The notes under the pieces: generated by a model
Told to the model about the DNA's origin: nothing
Seen by the model: the letters and a program-made list of their open reading frames with translations, nothing else
Database searches by the model: none
Assembly (NCBI GenBank): GCA_900543055.1
Contig: UQQI01000058.1
Location: 1 to 8,832 of the forward strand
Reading direction: 5' to 3'
Source of the DNA: an uncultured Mollicutes bacterium
GTDB taxonomy: Bacteria; Bacillota_I; Bacilli_A; RF39; UBA660
DNA length: 8,832 nt
Translations under genes and position numbers: made by a program
Shown: in pieces, positions 7,096 to 8,832 of the stretch
Numbering within the stretch: the stretch's first letter is position 1
How the letters are laid out: every line of letters begins with the position of its first letter

Positions 7096-7890
7096 CTACT
7101 TTTTTGCTTTAAAATATCTTATTTGAGATGTGTTTACTGAATTATACGTTAACCATATATTAGTATTATTACTTCCTGGATCAACCATATAAATTGTACT
7201 TCCTTTTATATCGTTTAATGCAACCCAATGCTGTCCGGTATTTCCCTTTACTTCAATAGTAATATAATATCCTTTAGAGTAATATTCATTTATTATTCTA
7301 AATTTTTCTTGTTCTGATTTCCCAAGTAATTCAGCACTTCCTACATATTCAAAATTTGGTACTACTTTATTTATTGGACCATAATATAGATTTCCGTCTT
7401 TATCAAATCCTCCATTTTTATTCATTGCTTCTACAAATGTTCCAGGATTAAACGGTTGAAATGGTATTTGTACTCCGGATTTTTTTATTAATATTGCTAT
7501 AGATGTTGCTAGACATCCAATATCTCCTATTGATTTACTGGTATTTCCAATTTTAATATTAGACCATGGTGCTCCTTTTTGTCTCCAATTTACCTATTCT
7601 CCATAATTATTTCCGTATATTAAATTGTTCCACAAATCATCATATTTGGAATCAAGCAATTCATTTACTTGTAGTTTTTAATTATCATTTAACTGATAAT
7701 AATTCATTAAATCTTATTTACTTTTAGAATTTATATCTATGTGTAATACATTTTTACATTTTAAATCTTCATCACATTCTCTATTAATTTTATAATCAAT
7801 CGTATTAGTATTCCAAAATACATTTTTAAGTCTTGAAATATTATCTTCATTTTCCCATAATTTGGGCAACACGTACTGGTTCATCATCAT
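7096..7890 (-). pseudogene. C39-like cysteine peptidase, broken by three in-frame stops
   Basis: Only the last 109 codons (to 7425) form an ATG-started open frame, but the same frame stays protein-like back to an ATG at 7888-7890, interrupted by TAA (7714-7716, codon 59), TAA (7678-7680, codon 71) and TAG (7594-7596, codon 99) and with no frameshift: 264 codons in all. The peptidase part shows VNWRQKGAPWS (100-110), the catalytic region IGDIGCLATSIAILI with C126, FNPGTFVEAM (147-156), GQHWVAL with H221 and YMVDPGS with D237, the Cys-His-Asp set of C39-like papain-fold peptidases. The internal Met at codon 156 lies after the catalytic Cys, and no ATG, GTG or TTG occurs between the last stop and it, so the surviving fragment cannot be an active enzyme. 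The first 58 codons are not recognised and show no signal peptide; the ATG follows the phosphoglycosyl transferase stop by one base without a clear ribosome site. Other nearby genes end at TAA and TAG, which argues against stop reassignment. Confidence 0.75.
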
Positions 7891-7891
7891 T

Positions 7892-8587
7892 TTATTTTGC
7901 AGAATCTTTACTAAATAATGTACTTAAAGTTTTAAAAAATATTGAAATATCAAATTTTAAACTATAATTATTTGAATAATATTTTTCCATTTTTAATCTA
8001 TCTAAAAATGTTCCTCTACTTCTTAATGACGCTTGCCAAAAACCTGTTAAACCTGGTTTTGTTTTAACTATCTCATCATAATATTCTCCCATATCTTTTT
8101 TTTCTCTTGGTAAATATGGTCTATTTCCAATAAAAGACATATCCCCCATAAAAATATTAATTAATTGAGGTAATTCATCAATACTAGTTCTTCTAATAAA
8201 TCTTCCAACTTTAGTTATTCTTGGATCATCATGAAACTTTTTCATTTTTCTATACTCTTTAGCAAGTTCTTTATCAGTTCTAAGTATTTCTTTTAATACT
8301 TCATCAGCATTAGGAACCATACTCCTAAATTTATAAAATTTAAAATATTTTCCATTCTTACCAATTCTATCTTGAGAATAAAATATGCTTTTAAAGTCTC
8401 CTGTTAGCATAAAAGCAATCTTTAATATAATTGCGATTGGTATTAAGAATAAACATCCTATAAAAGAACAAATTATATCAAACAATCTCTTAGTTATATG
8501 ATACATTATTCTTTTATCATTTACTCCAGTACTTACTGCACTATCACTAAGTACAGCACTAGCTGTACTATCTAACATCTTAATCAC
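7892..8587 (-). CDS. Monotopic phosphoglycosyl transferase (sugar transferase, PglC/WcaJ-C-like)
   Basis: A 231-residue single-domain enzyme that should transfer a sugar 1-phosphate from a UDP-sugar to undecaprenyl phosphate, starting glycan assembly on the cytoplasmic membrane. YHITKRLFDIICSFIG (29-44) leads into the hydrophobic, probably re-entrant, membrane segment 38-62. It continues with FYSQDRIGKNGKYFKFYKFRSM (69-90, key residues Q72, R74, G76, K83, K86, R88, M90), the catalytic D137-E138 pair in TSIDELPQLINIFMGDMSFIG, NRP at 155-157 and PGLTGFWQ (178-185). The ending is normal for the family, so the gene is intact. I keep the GTG start at 8585-8587 because GGAG (8597-8600) is 9 bases upstream; ATG at 8578 is too far from it, and M28 would give a PglC-sized 204-residue protein without a good ribosome site. 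The first 27 residues are a Ser/Thr/Val-rich extension. The sugar (often Gal, Glc, or an acetamido sugar) cannot be decided. Confidence 0.93.
   Translation of the reverse strand: MIKMLDSTASAVLSDSAVSTGVNDKRIMYHITKRLFDIICSFIGCLFLIPIAIILKIAFMLTGDFKSIFYSQDRIGKNGKYFKFYKFRSMVPNADEVLKEILRTDKELAKEYRKMKKFHDDPRITKVGRFIRRTSIDELPQLINIFMGDMSFIGNRPYLPREKKDMGEYYDEIVKTKPGLTGFWQASLRSRGTFLDRLKMEKYYSNNYSLKFDISIFFKTLSTLFSKDSAK
8550..8569. repeat. Perfect inverted repeat in the first codons of the sugar transferase gene
   Basis: AGTACAGC (8550-8557) and GCTGTACT (8562-8569) form an 8-bp stem with a 4-base loop. On the mRNA it lies about 19-38 bases after the GTG start, within reach of the initiating ribosome, so it could dampen translation; coincidence in a Ser/Ala/Val-rich stretch is equally possible. 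Confidence 0.4.
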
Positions 8588-8596
8588 TACTACTCA

Positions 8597-8600
8597 CTCC
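8597..8600 (-). promoter_or_regulatory. Ribosome binding site supporting the GTG start at 8587
   Basis: GGAG within TTTGGAGTGAG on the minus strand, 9 bases before GTG. It is 18 bases from the alternative ATG at 8578, which makes that ATG less likely. Confidence 0.7.
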
Positions 8601-8653
8601 AAATACTATTTTTTTAATTCTAACAAATAAACGTCTACTACTAATTGTAAGAA

Positions 8654-8683
8654 GAAAGCACACATTCTCACATAATCGCTTTC
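8654..8683 (-). other. Small hairpin in the sugar transferase 5' leader
   Basis: GAAAGC (8678-8683) pairs with GCTTTC (8654-8659) around an 18-base loop, placing the hairpin at the very start of the predicted transcript. A T/C-rich stretch (TTCTTAC) follows but no clean T-tract, so a terminator is unlikely; it may protect the 5' end or be chance. Confidence 0.25.
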
Positions 8684-8684
8684 A

Positions 8685-8713
8685 ATTTTATAACATTTAT
8701 AATTATTTGGCAA
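8685..8713 (-). promoter_or_regulatory. Sigma-70-type promoter for the phosphoglycosyl transferase gene
   Basis: On the minus strand TTGCCA (8708-8713) and TAAAAT (8685-8690) are 17 bases apart, each one base from consensus. The expected start near 8678 leaves a leader of about 90 bases. It lies downstream of a terminator-like structure at 8777-8806, consistent with a fresh transcription unit. Confidence 0.6.
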
Positions 8714-8776
8714 TAAATTTCCTAACATTTTTTCATTTTTTGCTATAAAATTTATTTATATATATAATTCAAATAT

Positions 8777-8806
8777 AAAAGAACAAAAGACAAATTAAAA
8801 TTTGTC
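8777..8806 (-). terminator. Intrinsic terminator of an upstream minus-strand unit
   Basis: GACAAAT and ATTTGTC (arms within 8789-8806) form a 7-8 bp stem with a 2-4 base loop, followed on the minus strand by TTTTGTTCTTTT (8777-8788). The T-rich tract lies only on the minus-strand side, so it should stop transcripts entering from beyond 8832. The stem is AU-rich, so efficiency may be modest. Confidence 0.55.
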
Positions 8807-8808
8807 GC

Positions 8809-8828
8809 TTTGGTCGTCACCAACCAAA
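8809..8828 (-). other. Second hairpin immediately before the terminator
   Basis: TTTGGT (8823-8828) pairs with ACCAAA (8809-8814) around an 8-base loop TGGTGACG. Only two bases (GC) separate it from the terminator stem. It could be part of a tandem terminator or the 3' end of a leader RNA or small RNA whose body lies outside the window. Confidence 0.35.
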
Positions 8829-8832
8829 ATTC

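Noticed and set aside
7096..7425. A free-standing 109-residue protein starting at the ATG 7423-7425
   Set aside because: The frame upstream is homologous-looking peptidase sequence containing the catalytic Cys region; the Met is internal, no ribosome site precedes it, and the fragment lacks the nucleophile.
7594..7716. Reassigned stop codons allowing an intact peptidase
   Set aside because: Both TAA and TAG would have to be read through, yet they terminate neighbouring genes at sensible positions; nonsense mutation is simpler.
1..8832. CRISPR array, insertion sequence, rRNA or tRNA genes
   Set aside because: No regularly spaced repeats, transposase motifs, terminal inverted repeats or RNA gene signatures were seen on either strand.

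Overview
The window is a very AT-rich stretch in which every supportable gene lies on the minus strand. It reads as part of a surface-polysaccharide (capsule, exopolysaccharide or teichoic-like glycan) biosynthesis locus. The low GC content, A/T-ending codons and strong Shine-Dalgarno sites (AAGGAG, AGGTGA) point to a low-GC Gram-positive-type bacterium (Bacillota, or an uncultured Bacilli/Mollicutes-related gut lineage). TGA terminates one gene and Trp is read as TGG, so the standard bacterial code applies rather than the Mycoplasma code. The species cannot be told from the sequence.

Layout in the direction of transcription (high to low coordinates). At 8777-8828 two hairpins, one followed by a T-rich tract, end transcription from a unit outside the window. 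A promoter at 8685-8713 then drives a single-domain phosphoglycosyl transferase (7892-8587), which would put the first sugar phosphate on undecaprenyl phosphate. Directly behind it (7096-7890) is a dead gene for a C39-like cysteine peptidase. Its reading frame carries three in-frame stop codons and no frameshift.

The 328-base gap 6768-7095 holds a near-consensus promoter (6965-6992), a 12-bp perfect palindrome just upstream of it, an opposing plus-strand promoter-like element, a degenerate 42-bp direct repeat, and a leader of about 190 nt. The leader ends in a terminator-like hairpin plus T6 that abuts the ribosome binding site of the next gene. Parts of the leader can pair in mutually exclusive ways, so it looks like an attenuator of no class I recognise.

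Below 6767 is a tight operon with 1-4 bp overlaps or gaps of up to 30 bases: GT4 glycosyltransferase (DUF1972-like N-terminus), acyltransferase-3 membrane O-acyltransferase, a second GT4 with a cysteine-rich insertion, a Wzy-like polymerase, a radical SAM/SPASM enzyme, and a third GT4 that runs off the low edge.

Working model (inference): the phosphoglycosyl transferase primes the lipid carrier, the three GT4 enzymes extend the repeat unit, the acyltransferase decorates it, and the Wzy-like protein polymerises it. The radical SAM enzyme is the odd member: it may modify a sugar or a peptide linked to the glycan. No flippase (Wzx) or chain-length regulator is in the window; they presumably lie outside it.
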